Shown here: one piece after another, positions 49,401 to 57,921 of the stretch
Numbering within the stretch: the first letter of the stretch is position 1
Layout of the letters: the number at the start of each line of letters is the position of its first letter
DNA from: DSXF01 sp964387495
GTDB taxonomy: Bacteria; Chloroflexota; Anaerolineae; Anaerolineales; Villigracilaceae
DNA length: 64,000 nt
Assembly: GCA_964387495.1 (NCBI GenBank)
Contig: CAYLXB010000006.1
Location: forward strand, 1 to 64,000
Direction of reading: 5' to 3'
Notes under the pieces: model-generated
What the model was told of the DNA's origin: nothing
What the model saw: only the letters and a program-made list of their open reading frames with translations
The model's database searches: none
Made by a program: the position numbers and the translations under genes

Positions 49401-49429
49401 GAAGTGCCCTTGTCTTGTAGAGTTGCTGG

Positions 49430-49458
49430 AATATACCATAAAACCGCAGATTGTGCAA
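49430..49458 (-). promoter_or_regulatory. rex promoter
   Basis: TTGCAC (49458-49453), 17-base spacer, TATATT (49435-49430) on the minus strand, 30 bases before the rex ATG. The -35 lies inside the Rex operator. Confidence 0.75.
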
Positions 49459-49468
49459 TTACTCACAA
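49451..49468. promoter_or_regulatory. Rex operator
   Basis: TTGTGC-AATTAC-TCACAA matches the Rex consensus TTGTGA-N6-TCACAA with one change. It overlaps the rex -35 box and ends exactly where the stop codon of the upstream lipoprotein gene begins. Confidence 0.82.
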
Positions 49469-51730
49469 TCAGCGCTTGGAAAATAAGCATATTGGTTGGT
49501 CAAGCGTAGTGACCTTCACAACCGCCAGTGGGAAGGCTACAGTGTAGTCGGCGGAGTAGGAAAAATCAGGGTCCTCCGGGAATTTCAGTTGGGTCCAGTC
49601 CTGGTTGAAACGACGGCTCTCTGCTTGACCCCCACCCTGGATGATCAATCCTGGACCTTCTGTCAGTCCCCAACGCAGGGAACCGTCGGTTTCGGTCCAC
49701 TGGTATGACGCCAGCCAGGCGGGTTGAAAACGCGCTTGCGGGGTTACAGCCAGTACCAGCTGTGTACTCTCGGGGACTTTACCCCCATACGTAATTTCAA
49801 GGCCTTTTTCTGACAGCTGGAAGGTTTTCCTGTGTTCGTTGCTGGTGAATATGACGGTATTTTGCGCATGTGCAATGGGTTTGAATAATTCGAAAGCATT
49901 GCCAGTGTCCACAAATGCTCCAGGAATCTGGGCCGGATCCACAGCAGGGCCCTGTGTCAGGTTCCAGGTGCGTGAATCGCTGACCCCTGCTGAAAACTGC
50001 CAGGTGGGTCCGACCAGCTGGTCGATACCCGCGAAGAAGTAGACCAGCCGGGCGCCATCCGCTTCCAGGATGGCAAAGTATTGCTTGGAAGCCAGAACAC
50101 ATTCGTTCATTCCGTCCAGATCAGGATCCGTGCTGCAGTCGCTACAACTATAAGGGGCAGCAGCCCAGTGTGCGGCCTCCACCAGCAGTCCAACGTCACC
50201 TAGATATTGGGAGCGCAGGGCCGCCAAATCCTGGTTTTCAGTGGGAGCGGTCAACGTGAAATAAAGTTCCCAGGCTGAATCGGTGATCAGGTTGGAGGGG
50301 GCCTCCTGTAGCCTGTTCAACAGTACCTTACTCAGTCTGTCTGCATCCAGACCAGTGGGCATACCTTGGGAAGTGTAAATTGGATGCCTACCGGCTACAG
50401 GTCTGGGGAGGAAAACTTTTTGCAAAATCGGCGCAGATATTGTTAAAAGATCTGTCTCTGCAAAGGCGCGTATGTACGGGCGCGCCGCGAAATAAGCCAG
50501 TGTCGGTCCAACATGATCTGGGCTCCCCCAGGTGCTCTGGCGGAGTTCACCACCGAGGATGAGCATGTCGTCAGGGTCAGGAGAAATGGCAGTTTCGAGC
50601 AGGGCACGACGCAGTTCCAAAGATGGACCATCAGGTGTGGGTTGGAGCCATTCATCTGGTAAAGGCAGGGGATATATGATTGTTCCATTATGAATGGCAG
50701 GTTGAGTTGTGCCCGACAGGGATGCGAACTGGTAACGGTAACCGGGTATGGTCTCATTGGAGGGAGTATAGACAGCGAGGCTGGCGGGCAATCCAAAAGT
50801 TTTTCCTGCTGGACGGCTGTAACCCAGTGCTGCCAGTGCCGGATTTCCATGGGCCGTGTCGGCCAGGATAAGCAGGTTTTGATCTGCAAGGCGTTGCAGA
50901 TATTCCACCCCTCCCACGGTATCCAGTGCTGCCAGTCGAGCAGGTGTCTTAATATCAAGAAGGGCAATCGGGATGCGGCTGGTTTCTGCCGCTGCCAGAA
51001 GGTGATGCAGACCGTGGCGTTCACCCAGGGGTCCGGTGTGCGCACCATCCCAGCGGCGGAGAGCCAGTGCAGGGGTGGGGGCATCGAAAGTATTCCAGAA
51101 GGTCAGCAGAATAGGAACACGCTGCAGTGCGGTTTCATCCAACGCAGCCGGCCCAAGCCGGTCAGATGGCTCATATTGACCGGGTACGGTGCTGAATATT
51201 TCGACCTTGGGCGGCATGGGGAAAGGCGGCAAGGAGGCGCGACTCAAGTTGACGGTGATGGTATCCAGGGCTGGATCACGGGTACTACGCACCTGGATGC
51301 GGTTGGACGGTTGAAGTTCACCTGCCATGTAGACACGCGTCGGGGCGTTGACGGGGAGAACGATCAGTAAATCCCACATTATTTTAGATTGGGTCAGGGT
51401 GCAGACACAGGTGGTCTTGTAAGGCTCCGGACTGAGCAGCAAGCTGTCTGAGCCGCCGGGTTTGTAATCCAGGGCAATGTAGATGTCGGTGGATGCCGGG
51501 TTTTCTGCGTTGATATCCAGCAGGTCAATGCGGACTTCTAGGTCCGATCCGACCTCACGGGTGTAGAGAGCAGTCAGATCAACCGCTGGGTCAGGAGCGT
51601 TGGGGGCATCGAGCAGGCGGAGGTCAGTGATCGACCATGGGCGTGTACTGGATGATACGGTACAGGCACCCAGCAACAGGCCCATTGCACAGACAAACAG
51701 GTACTCTGCCAGGCTTTTACATTTCAGCAC
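49469..51730 (-). CDS. Large lipoprotein of unknown function
   Basis: A 753-residue exported protein. GTG 51730 has GGAG six bases ahead and gives a signal peptide ending in the lipobox LGAC; the ATG at 51772 is a less likely alternative. The mature part is beta-rich and Pro/Thr-rich, with a segment of about 200 residues (near 200-390) that reads like a thioredoxin- or glycosidase-type alpha/beta fold ('PILLTFWNTFDAP', 'IPIALLDIKTPARL'). No firm family is recognised. Its last codon touches the Rex operator. Confidence 0.65.
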   Translation of the reverse strand: MLKCKSLAEYLFVCAMGLLLGACTVSSSTRPWSITDLRLLDAPNAPDPAVDLTALYTREVGSDLEVRIDLLDINAENPASTDIYIALDYKPGGSDSLLLSPEPYKTTCVCTLTQSKIMWDLLIVLPVNAPTRVYMAGELQPSNRIQVRSTRDPALDTITVNLSRASLPPFPMPPKVEIFSTVPGQYEPSDRLGPAALDETALQRVPILLTFWNTFDAPTPALALRRWDGAHTGPLGERHGLHHLLAAAETSRIPIALLDIKTPARLAALDTVGGVEYLQRLADQNLLILADTAHGNPALAALGYSRPAGKTFGLPASLAVYTPSNETIPGYRYQFASLSGTTQPAIHNGTIIYPLPLPDEWLQPTPDGPSLELRRALLETAISPDPDDMLILGGELRQSTWGSPDHVGPTLAYFAARPYIRAFAETDLLTISAPILQKVFLPRPVAGRHPIYTSQGMPTGLDADRLSKVLLNRLQEAPSNLITDSAWELYFTLTAPTENQDLAALRSQYLGDVGLLVEAAHWAAAPYSCSDCSTDPDLDGMNECVLASKQYFAILEADGARLVYFFAGIDQLVGPTWQFSAGVSDSRTWNLTQGPAVDPAQIPGAFVDTGNAFELFKPIAHAQNTVIFTSNEHRKTFQLSEKGLEITYGGKVPESTQLVLAVTPQARFQPAWLASYQWTETDGSLRWGLTEGPGLIIQGGGQAESRRFNQDWTQLKFPEDPDFSYSADYTVAFPLAVVKVTTLDQPICLFSKR

Positions 51731-51851
51731 ATATCGCTCCTGATTTGACAGGATTGTCCGGAGTTGCTCCATTTATGTCATGGCTGCCTGACGCTTCGCC
51801 GGCAGATCAAATAAAAAAGGGTATCAGCTTGAAATGGGCGAACCCAAACCT

Positions 51852-52958
51852 TTATGGATTGTTCAGGATCGTAATGATGTAACCGACGGATTGGAGAGAA
51901 CTGGAATCGGCCAGAATCTCGAAATGCAACTGGTATGCCTCCCCGGCATTCAGGGTAAGTGTTTGGTCCTGATCGCCGCATGCCGGGCCAGGGGTATCGG
52001 AAATTACCTGGCCATTCTTCCAAAGTTCAACGGACAGTTTGCCGCGGCCGCTGCACTGCAGGCTAAAGTTGATTACGGCCTGGGTTCCCGGCTGATTATA
52101 AGGAGTAAATGCTACCCAATCCTCCGTGTCCCCCTCAGGTGAAGAAACCTGTCCGGTGAAACTGAACTGGCGCGTCCCATTTGGGGCAAAGATGACCTCC
52201 GCGGCTGGAGACTCGGCAGAATCCCCGTCCTGCGGGGCTGGAAGCAGGGTGAAGGTGGGAACAGCGATTGTGGCGTTGGGGGTAACTGTTCCGATTGGTG
52301 TTCCACCATCTGAAACGACCGGCAGGCTACCTGTATCTGCCTCCAGCGCCAGGGCATATTCGGCGAACACCCAACCATTTCTATCTGAACCGGCTGGATA
52401 TTCAATTTGCAGCCAGGAACCGTCGGGATTTTTGCCGGTCAGTGTGACCACCTCTTGGGTATTGAGGATGCCCAGCGAGGCAGAACTGCTGCTGGGTTCA
52501 GCCCGGACATTAAGTGTCTCTTTAATCGTGACAGTCGTTTTGCCTTCCTGATCTCCGCCGATAACTGGTATTTCAATGTTTTCCTCGACCTGGATATACG
52601 TTGCGTTTACCCAACCTTTTTCGTCTGAACCTTCTGTATAAGCGATCTGGTACCATGTACCAGTTGGATCTTTGCCGAGTACTTTGACTGTTTCAGCGTT
52701 TTCCAGCATCCCCAGCGCGTCACCAGAAGTAGATGGTTCAGATCGGACGTTGAGCTTGGTGGTGGTGACGCCCTGGATATCCCTAGAACTCTCGCTGGTT
52801 GAGGATGGGGATGGCGATGCAGGATGTGCGAGGGCGGTGGGCGGGAGTGTGGCTGTGACGAAAGCGGGGGTGGGGGTGGATGCCAATTGTTCTGTCTGGC
52901 AAGCAGAAAGGAGAAGTGTCAAAATGATAATGGCAAATATCTGGTGTAAGTGCTTCAT
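51852..52958 (-). CDS. Lipoprotein with two bacterial SH3 domains
   Basis: A 368-residue lipoprotein (lipobox LSAC near residue 20, Thr/Pro/Ser-rich linker to 60). Two SH3b repeats follow: 'TTKLNVRSEPSTSGDALGML' region and 'KETLNVRAEPSSSSASLGIL' region, each ending in a Gly-Trp-Val motif (GWVNATYIQV, GWVFAEYALA). The C-terminal part (about 250-368) resembles a pre-peptidase C-terminal beta-sandwich. Likely a cell-wall-binding surface protein. A TAAAAT box seven bases before ATG 52958 and lack of a ribosome site suggest a leaderless mRNA. Confidence 0.82.
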   Translation of the reverse strand: MKHLHQIFAIIILTLLLSACQTEQLASTPTPAFVTATLPPTALAHPASPSPSSTSESSRDIQGVTTTKLNVRSEPSTSGDALGMLENAETVKVLGKDPTGTWYQIAYTEGSDEKGWVNATYIQVEENIEIPVIGGDQEGKTTVTIKETLNVRAEPSSSSASLGILNTQEVVTLTGKNPDGSWLQIEYPAGSDRNGWVFAEYALALEADTGSLPVVSDGGTPIGTVTPNATIAVPTFTLLPAPQDGDSAESPAAEVIFAPNGTRQFSFTGQVSSPEGDTEDWVAFTPYNQPGTQAVINFSLQCSGRGKLSVELWKNGQVISDTPGPACGDQDQTLTLNAGEAYQLHFEILADSSSLQSVGYIITILNNP

Positions 52959-53150
52959 GGTTTTTATTTTATCGCTTTCCTGCGAATCTTGCGTAATGGT
53001 CCCCTGACTTGCCTGTAACACAGGAACGCACCTGGAAAGAGGATTAATTTCACTTGTCACCTGCTGCAGGACATAGTAAACTACTGGTTATGAAGCCTGT
53101 TTCCTCTTTCACAATGGTGATAATGCCTATGTCCATGTCGAGCCGCGCCC

Positions 53151-53230
53151 GGACAGCGACGGAGGAAGCGCAGTAGGTTCACAGCGTTCCAACCGAAAGG
53201 CTGTCCTGGTTGTGGACGGCCTTTTTATTT
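53151..53230 (+). promoter_or_regulatory. Putative structured leader / attenuator of metG
   Basis: GCTGTCC at 53200-53206 can pair either with GGACAGC at 53151-53157, closing a stem around an internal hairpin (GGAA-CGC with GCG-TTCC), or with GGACGGC at 53214-53220 to form a terminator followed by TTTTT. Such exclusive pairings are typical for riboswitches and attenuators. Phrases GACGGA, AGTAGG and CCGAAAGG recall the glutamine (glnA) RNA motif in a loose way, but order and spacing differ; the ligand is unknown. No T-box motif is present. Confidence 0.5.
53197..53230 (+). terminator. Intrinsic terminator within metG leader
   Basis: AAGGCTGTCC (53197-53206) pairs with GGACGGCCTT (53214-53223, one G-T pair), seven-base loop, followed by TTTATTT, 67 bases before the metG ATG. 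Confidence 0.8.
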
Positions 53231-53296
53231 ATCAATCATCGATCATTATTCTCTGAAGCACGAGCTTCACCATATGAAACGAGCAAGGAATTTATC

Positions 53297-55081
53297 ATGT
53301 CAGAAAATATACTGATTTCCATCGCCTGGCCTTATGCCAATGCTGAGATCCATGTTGGTAACCTGACCGGCTCGCACCTGCCGGGGGATATTGTCGCCCG
53401 CTACCACCGCCTGAAAGGGAACAAAGTCCTGATGGTGAGTGGTACCGATTCGCATGGCACCCCGGTTACCATTCGTGCCGATGCTGAAGGGAAGCCGGTA
53501 GAGGACGTGTATAAAAAATTCCACGATACCTTCCTGGAAGTTTTCCGGGGATATGGTATTACATATGATCTTTTCACTACGACGCATACCCAGAATCACT
53601 TCACAGTAGCACAAGATATCTTCCTGGCCCTGCAAGAAAATGGCTTCATGTTTACGCAGAAATCCATGCAGTGGTATTCTCCATCGGCCAAAAAATTCCT
53701 TCCAGATCGCTATGTGGAGGGCACCTGTTACATCTGTGGTGACACCAATGCCCGCTCCGACCAGTGTGACAAGTGCGGTAATGTACTTGAGCCGGAGAAG
53801 TTGATTAATCCGCGCTCCAAAAGCGGCGGTGCCCTTGAACTGCGTGAGACCGAGCATTATTACCTGGATCTGTCCAAACTCGAGCCCGAAGTCAAGAAAT
53901 TTCTCAGGGAACGCTCAGGCCATATGCGGGATACCGTACTGGGCGAATCATTGGGCAAAATCGAAGCCGAAGGCCTCAAGCCGCGCCCAATCACACGTGA
54001 CCTGGACTGGGGGATTCCCGTCCCGGTCGAAGGCTGGGATGGCAAATGCCTGTATGTCTGGTTTGAGGCCGTTATTGGCTATCTGTCTGCCGCAATCGAG
54101 TGGAGCCGGATTTCAGGCGTTGGCGAAGCTTGGCGTGAGTGGTGGGTTAATCCGCAGGCCCGCCAGTTCTATTTCATTGGTAAGGACAATATCTTCTTCC
54201 ACACTTCGCTCTGGCCGGCCCAATTGATGGGGGCGGGCAAGGCTTTCCTGCGCATCTTTGCCGAAGATGAAAGACCACTAACCCTGCCCTTTGATGTGCC
54301 GGCCAATCAGTTCATGAACCTGGAAGGGCAAAAGATCAGCGGTTCGAAGAACTGGGCGGTGTGGGCACGCGATGTCCTGACCCGTTACGATGCCGATGCT
54401 TTGCGCTATTATCTGTCGATCAATATGCCTGAAGCCAAGGACAGCGACTGGGACTGGGCTGAATTCGTCGCCAAGAACAACGGCGAACTGGTCGCCACTT
54501 GGGGAAACCTGGCCAACCGGGTGCTATCGTTCTGTTATAAACATTGGGAAGGATTCGTTCCAGAAGTGGACCTTTCCGCGCTTCACCCGGTGGATCTGGA
54601 ACTGCTGGCAGTTGTCGAAGCCGGTTTCCAGTCTGTAGGTGACCTTCTTGAGGCCGTTAAACTACGGGCTGCCCTGAACGAGGCCATGCGCCTGGCCAGC
54701 ATGGTCAACCAGTACCTTGACCAGACCGCTCCCTGGTCAGTCATCAAGACTGATAAGGCCGAAGCTGCGAAAACCATCTATACTGCACTCAGGGCCATTG
54801 ACTGCCTGAAAGTGCTCTTCTCTCCCTTCCTGCCGTTCTCGACTGAGCGCCTGCATGGTTTCTTCGGGTATGAGCAACCGCTTTTTGGGGAACAGTATTT
54901 TGAGAATGTAAAGGACTCGCTTGGTGAACATACAGTCTTGAAGTATCGGTACCCCATTTCAGGATGCCAGTGGACCCCCAGTGAATTGAGACCCGGTGCC
55001 AGGCTTAACCAGCCTGCCCCCCTCTTCAAGAAATTGGAAGAAGGAGTAGTTGAAGAAGAAAGGGCACGCCTGGGGCAGTAA
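53297..55081 (+). CDS. metG: Methionyl-tRNA synthetase
   Basis: A 594-residue class I synthetase. 'IAWPYANAEIHVGNLTGS' holds the HIGH-like HVGN; zinc knuckle with CYICGD...CDKCG (about 155-175); the KMSKS loop is replaced by KISGS in 'NLEGQKISGSKNWAVW'. The C-terminal helical anticodon domain is present, but the EMAPII-like tRNA-binding extension is not. AAGGA lies seven bases before ATG 53297; the frame extends to 53210 through the leader terminator. It loads Met on tRNA in the cytoplasm. Confidence 0.95.
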   Translation: MSENILISIAWPYANAEIHVGNLTGSHLPGDIVARYHRLKGNKVLMVSGTDSHGTPVTIRADAEGKPVEDVYKKFHDTFLEVFRGYGITYDLFTTTHTQNHFTVAQDIFLALQENGFMFTQKSMQWYSPSAKKFLPDRYVEGTCYICGDTNARSDQCDKCGNVLEPEKLINPRSKSGGALELRETEHYYLDLSKLEPEVKKFLRERSGHMRDTVLGESLGKIEAEGLKPRPITRDLDWGIPVPVEGWDGKCLYVWFEAVIGYLSAAIEWSRISGVGEAWREWWVNPQARQFYFIGKDNIFFHTSLWPAQLMGAGKAFLRIFAEDERPLTLPFDVPANQFMNLEGQKISGSKNWAVWARDVLTRYDADALRYYLSINMPEAKDSDWDWAEFVAKNNGELVATWGNLANRVLSFCYKHWEGFVPEVDLSALHPVDLELLAVVEAGFQSVGDLLEAVKLRAALNEAMRLASMVNQYLDQTAPWSVIKTDKAEAAKTIYTALRAIDCLKVLFSPFLPFSTERLHGFFGYEQPLFGEQYFENVKDSLGEHTVLKYRYPISGCQWTPSELRPGARLNQPAPLFKKLEEGVVEEERARLGQ

Positions 55082-55173
55082 TCATTCCCAAAGGCTGATG
55101 GGTCCATGGGCTTTCAGGCTTGATATTTCTGTTGCTTGCCGTTCCTTGGGACTGATGTTATCATCATAACGTT

Positions 55174-55659
55174 ATGACCTCCGAGTTAACACCCCAGGCC
55201 CGCCGTCGTTTGACTCTTGCTGCAATCATTGTAGCAACCATCCCATGTTACTGCCTGGGGTTCATTGCTGTGCAACTTGCTCCCAAGCCGGAAGCTGCAA
55301 CGGAGACAGCAACGGCATCAGTCTCTTCGGTACCGGGCACAATTACCGTAACCTCATCTCCTATCATTCTGTCAGCCACACCCGGGCCGTCCCAGACCCC
55401 CACGCTCACATTGACAATGACAGTCACCCTGACACCTACGGTAACGCTGACGCCTTTTTCACCGGTGACACGCACTTTCACGCCATCCCCAACTTATACA
55501 CCCTCATTTACTCCCCCGCCGACATCCACGCCATCTCCAACCCCCACACCCTCTCCGACTTTCACACCAACTGAGACGCCCACATCAACACCCACACTCC
55601 TGCCTTCAGATACACCCACTCCGATCGAACCTTCTCCAACGGCAGCTGTGACCCCTTGA
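55174..55659 (+). CDS. Membrane-anchored Thr/Pro-rich protein
   Basis: A 161-residue protein: one hydrophobic helix (about 13-36) and then about 100 residues almost only of Thr, Pro, Ser and a few others, with repeated TPT-like units. The tail looks like a surface stalk, possibly glycosylated. No domain follows it, which is odd for a linker. A TATCAT box lies nine bases before the ATG, with no ribosome site. Confidence 0.6.
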   Translation: MTSELTPQARRRLTLAAIIVATIPCYCLGFIAVQLAPKPEAATETATASVSSVPGTITVTSSPIILSATPGPSQTPTLTLTMTVTLTPTVTLTPFSPVTRTFTPSPTYTPSFTPPPTSTPSPTPTPSPTFTPTETPTSTPTLLPSDTPTPIEPSPTAAVTP

Positions 55660-55705
55660 TACCTCATAATCATTATTTCCAAATCATCAAATCTGCCAAA
55701 TTAAA

Positions 55706-56779
55706 ATGTCTCCCATTAAACCTTTCCTCAAAGCCCTGATTTCTGCTCCTGGTTTATCCGGTCACGAGACCCCTGTCAGAAGAATAATTGAAGATCAATG
55801 GCGTCCCCTGGTGGATGAGTTGTCGGTCAGTCCACTCGGTTCGCTGCATGGACTCAAGCGCGGCCATACCCCGGCCTCCCGTCCTTCCCTGGCCATACTG
55901 GCTCATATGGATGCAGTTGGGTTGATCGTCACGCGTATTACGGATGGCTTCCTGCATGTGACAGAAATTGGCGGCGTGGATGCGCGCATCCTGCCAGGTA
56001 CACCGGTGATGGTCCATGCTAGCCGCGGCGGCGGGACGCGGGCTCTGCCCGGAATGATCGTTCAGCCACCGATGCGCCTTATGCCGGCCTTGATCGGTGG
56101 TAACCCTGTTCCAATGGAATACCTGCTGGTGGAAGTGGGCCTGACACCGCGCCGTGTAGCCGAACTGGTGCAGGTGGGTGACCCGGTCTCATTTGCCACG
56201 GAGCCGCTTGAACTGTCCGGAGGAACACTCTCCGGCCATTCATTGGATAACCGTGCTTCGGTCGCCGCACTGACCATCTGCCTGGAACAACTCCAGGGCC
56301 GGAGTCATGCCTGGGACCTGCAGGCTGTTGCCACGGTGCGGGAGGAGGGCAGCCTGGCAGGTGCATACACATCCACCTTCCAAGTCAACCCCGACTTGGC
56401 GGTGGCTGTGGATGTGACCTACGGGAAGGGTCCGGGAGCGAATGACTGGCAGACTTTTGCCCTCGACTCAGGCCCAACCCTGGGCTGGGGGGCCAACATC
56501 CACCCTGCTCTGCATACCCGTTTCAAGGAACTGGCTGATAAACTGGAGTTGCCTTATTCGGTCGAGATCATGCCCACCAGTTCAGGCACGGATGGCATGG
56601 CCTCCCAGGTCAGCCGGGAGGGGGTACCTACGATGGTGGTCAGTATTCCGCTGCGCTATATGCACACGCCGGTGGAGGTGGTGGCTTGCCAGGATATCGA
56701 GCGCGCCGGCCGCCTGTTGGCTGAATTTGTGGCGACACTAGAGCCGGGTTTCGTTGCGCAGATTGTTTGGGAAAGATAA
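55706..56779 (+). CDS. M42-family metallo-aminopeptidase (copy 1)
   Basis: A 357-residue M42 peptidase. Metal and catalytic signatures: 'AHMDAVGLIV', 'SLDNRASVAAL', 'REEGSLAG', 'AVDVT' and 'YMHTPVEV'. M42 enzymes form large tetrahedral complexes that trim peptides in the cytoplasm. The N-terminus carries a full catalytic pattern, with the Glu pair seen. First of three tandem paralogues; 46 bases after the Thr/Pro-rich gene. No clear ribosome site before ATG 55706. Confidence 0.88.
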   Translation: MSPIKPFLKALISAPGLSGHETPVRRIIEDQWRPLVDELSVSPLGSLHGLKRGHTPASRPSLAILAHMDAVGLIVTRITDGFLHVTEIGGVDARILPGTPVMVHASRGGGTRALPGMIVQPPMRLMPALIGGNPVPMEYLLVEVGLTPRRVAELVQVGDPVSFATEPLELSGGTLSGHSLDNRASVAALTICLEQLQGRSHAWDLQAVATVREEGSLAGAYTSTFQVNPDLAVAVDVTYGKGPGANDWQTFALDSGPTLGWGANIHPALHTRFKELADKLELPYSVEIMPTSSGTDGMASQVSREGVPTMVVSIPLRYMHTPVEVVACQDIERAGRLLAEFVATLEPGFVAQIVWER

Positions 56780-56780
56780 C

Positions 56781-57839
56781 ATGGCAGAACCTATCATTGG
56801 CAATCCCCAGATCAAACTGCTCGAAAGACTCTGTAATGCGCTGGCTGTTTCAGGTGACGAGCGTGAAGTGCGCAACATCGTTTTGGAGGAACTGCGTACT
56901 CACGTAGAGGATATGCGCGTGGATGCACTTGGTAATGTGCTGGCGGTCAGGCCCGGTACCGGGAAGAATCGGGTTCGTATTATGCTGGCTGCCCATATGG
57001 ATGAAGTCGGCTTCATGCTGGTGAATGCAGATGGCGATGGACTCTTTGAGTTCCAGACAATTGGCGGATTGGACGTGCGCCAGCTGCCCGGCAAGCGTGT
57101 CTGGGTCGGCAGGGATCACCTGCCTGGCGTGATCGGGGCCCGGCCGATCCACCTGACGACACCTGGCGAACGGGAGCACAAAATCCCCCTGGATTCACTG
57201 CGGATCGACCTGGGGCCGCAGGCCGGCCTGGCCAAACCGGGTGAACGCGCCACCTTTGCCACCTCCTTCCGCCGCGTTGGGCCGAGCCTGCTGGCAAAAG
57301 CCCTGGACGACCGGCTGGGAGTGGCGATGCTAATCGAGCTGGTCAAGCACGCTCCCCCGAATGTGGATTTGCTGGCAGCCTTCACTGTACAGGAAGAAGT
57401 GGGCTTGCGCGGTGCAAAAGTGGCCGCTCATGCCCTCCAGCCTGATCTGGCTATTGCCGTTGATTCGACTCCCGCAAATGACCTGCCCACCCATGATGGC
57501 AGTGAGAATCTATACTATAACACCAGGCTGGATCACGGGCCGGCAGTGTATGTGGCTGATGGTTCGATGGTGCACGACTCCCGGTTGGTGCGTTTTCTGG
57601 CCGAGACGGCCCAGGCGGCAAAAATCCGCTTCCAATACCGCCAGCCCGGCGGTGGTGGGACAGATGCAGCCGCCATCCAGCGTGCTGGTGCAGGGATCCC
57701 GGCGGTTTCAGTTTCGGTACCTGGCCGCTATGCCCACACTGCCTGCGGTCTCTGCCGTTTGCGGGATTGGAGGGACACTTTACGTCTGTTGTATGCTGCC
57801 CTTGAGCAGATAAAGCCAGGTTTATTGACCAGAGATTGA
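56781..57839 (+). CDS. M42-family metallo-aminopeptidase (copy 2)
   Basis: A 352-residue M42 peptidase one base after copy 1. 'AHMDEVGFML', 'ALDDRLGVAML', 'VQEEVGLRGA', 'AVDST' and 'YAHTACGLCRLRDW' mark the metal and catalytic sites. Near the last His the usual acidic residue after HT is replaced by the sequence ACGLC, unlike copies 1 and 3, so specificity may differ. ATG 56781 is used with GAAAG ahead; the earlier frame lies inside copy 1. Confidence 0.88.
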   Translation: MAEPIIGNPQIKLLERLCNALAVSGDEREVRNIVLEELRTHVEDMRVDALGNVLAVRPGTGKNRVRIMLAAHMDEVGFMLVNADGDGLFEFQTIGGLDVRQLPGKRVWVGRDHLPGVIGARPIHLTTPGEREHKIPLDSLRIDLGPQAGLAKPGERATFATSFRRVGPSLLAKALDDRLGVAMLIELVKHAPPNVDLLAAFTVQEEVGLRGAKVAAHALQPDLAIAVDSTPANDLPTHDGSENLYYNTRLDHGPAVYVADGSMVHDSRLVRFLAETAQAAKIRFQYRQPGGGGTDAAAIQRAGAGIPAVSVSVPGRYAHTACGLCRLRDWRDTLRLLYAALEQIKPGLLTRD

Positions 57840-57921
57840 TTTTTCGTTCGACAAGTCGAATTGTAGTTTTCTGTGCACCCCTGTGATTGAATCATCAAAT
57901 GTTCTCCCTGGAGATGCTCTC

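Larger units (their letters stand above)
52959..53296. other. Divergent intergenic region upstream of metG
   Basis: 338 bases between the SH3 lipoprotein and metG. The left part carries the lipoprotein promoter (TAAAAT, minus strand, 52971-52966); the right part holds the structured metG leader, 53151-53230. No gene is seen. Confidence 0.6.

Noticed and set aside
53101..53230. metG leader considered as a T-box
   Set aside because: No AGAGAG-type Stem I element and no UGG-containing antiterminator box are present.
55400..55640. Repetitive ACC/CCA-rich tract
   Set aside because: Codes for a Thr/Pro-rich tail in a clear reading frame; no CRISPR-like equal spacing.
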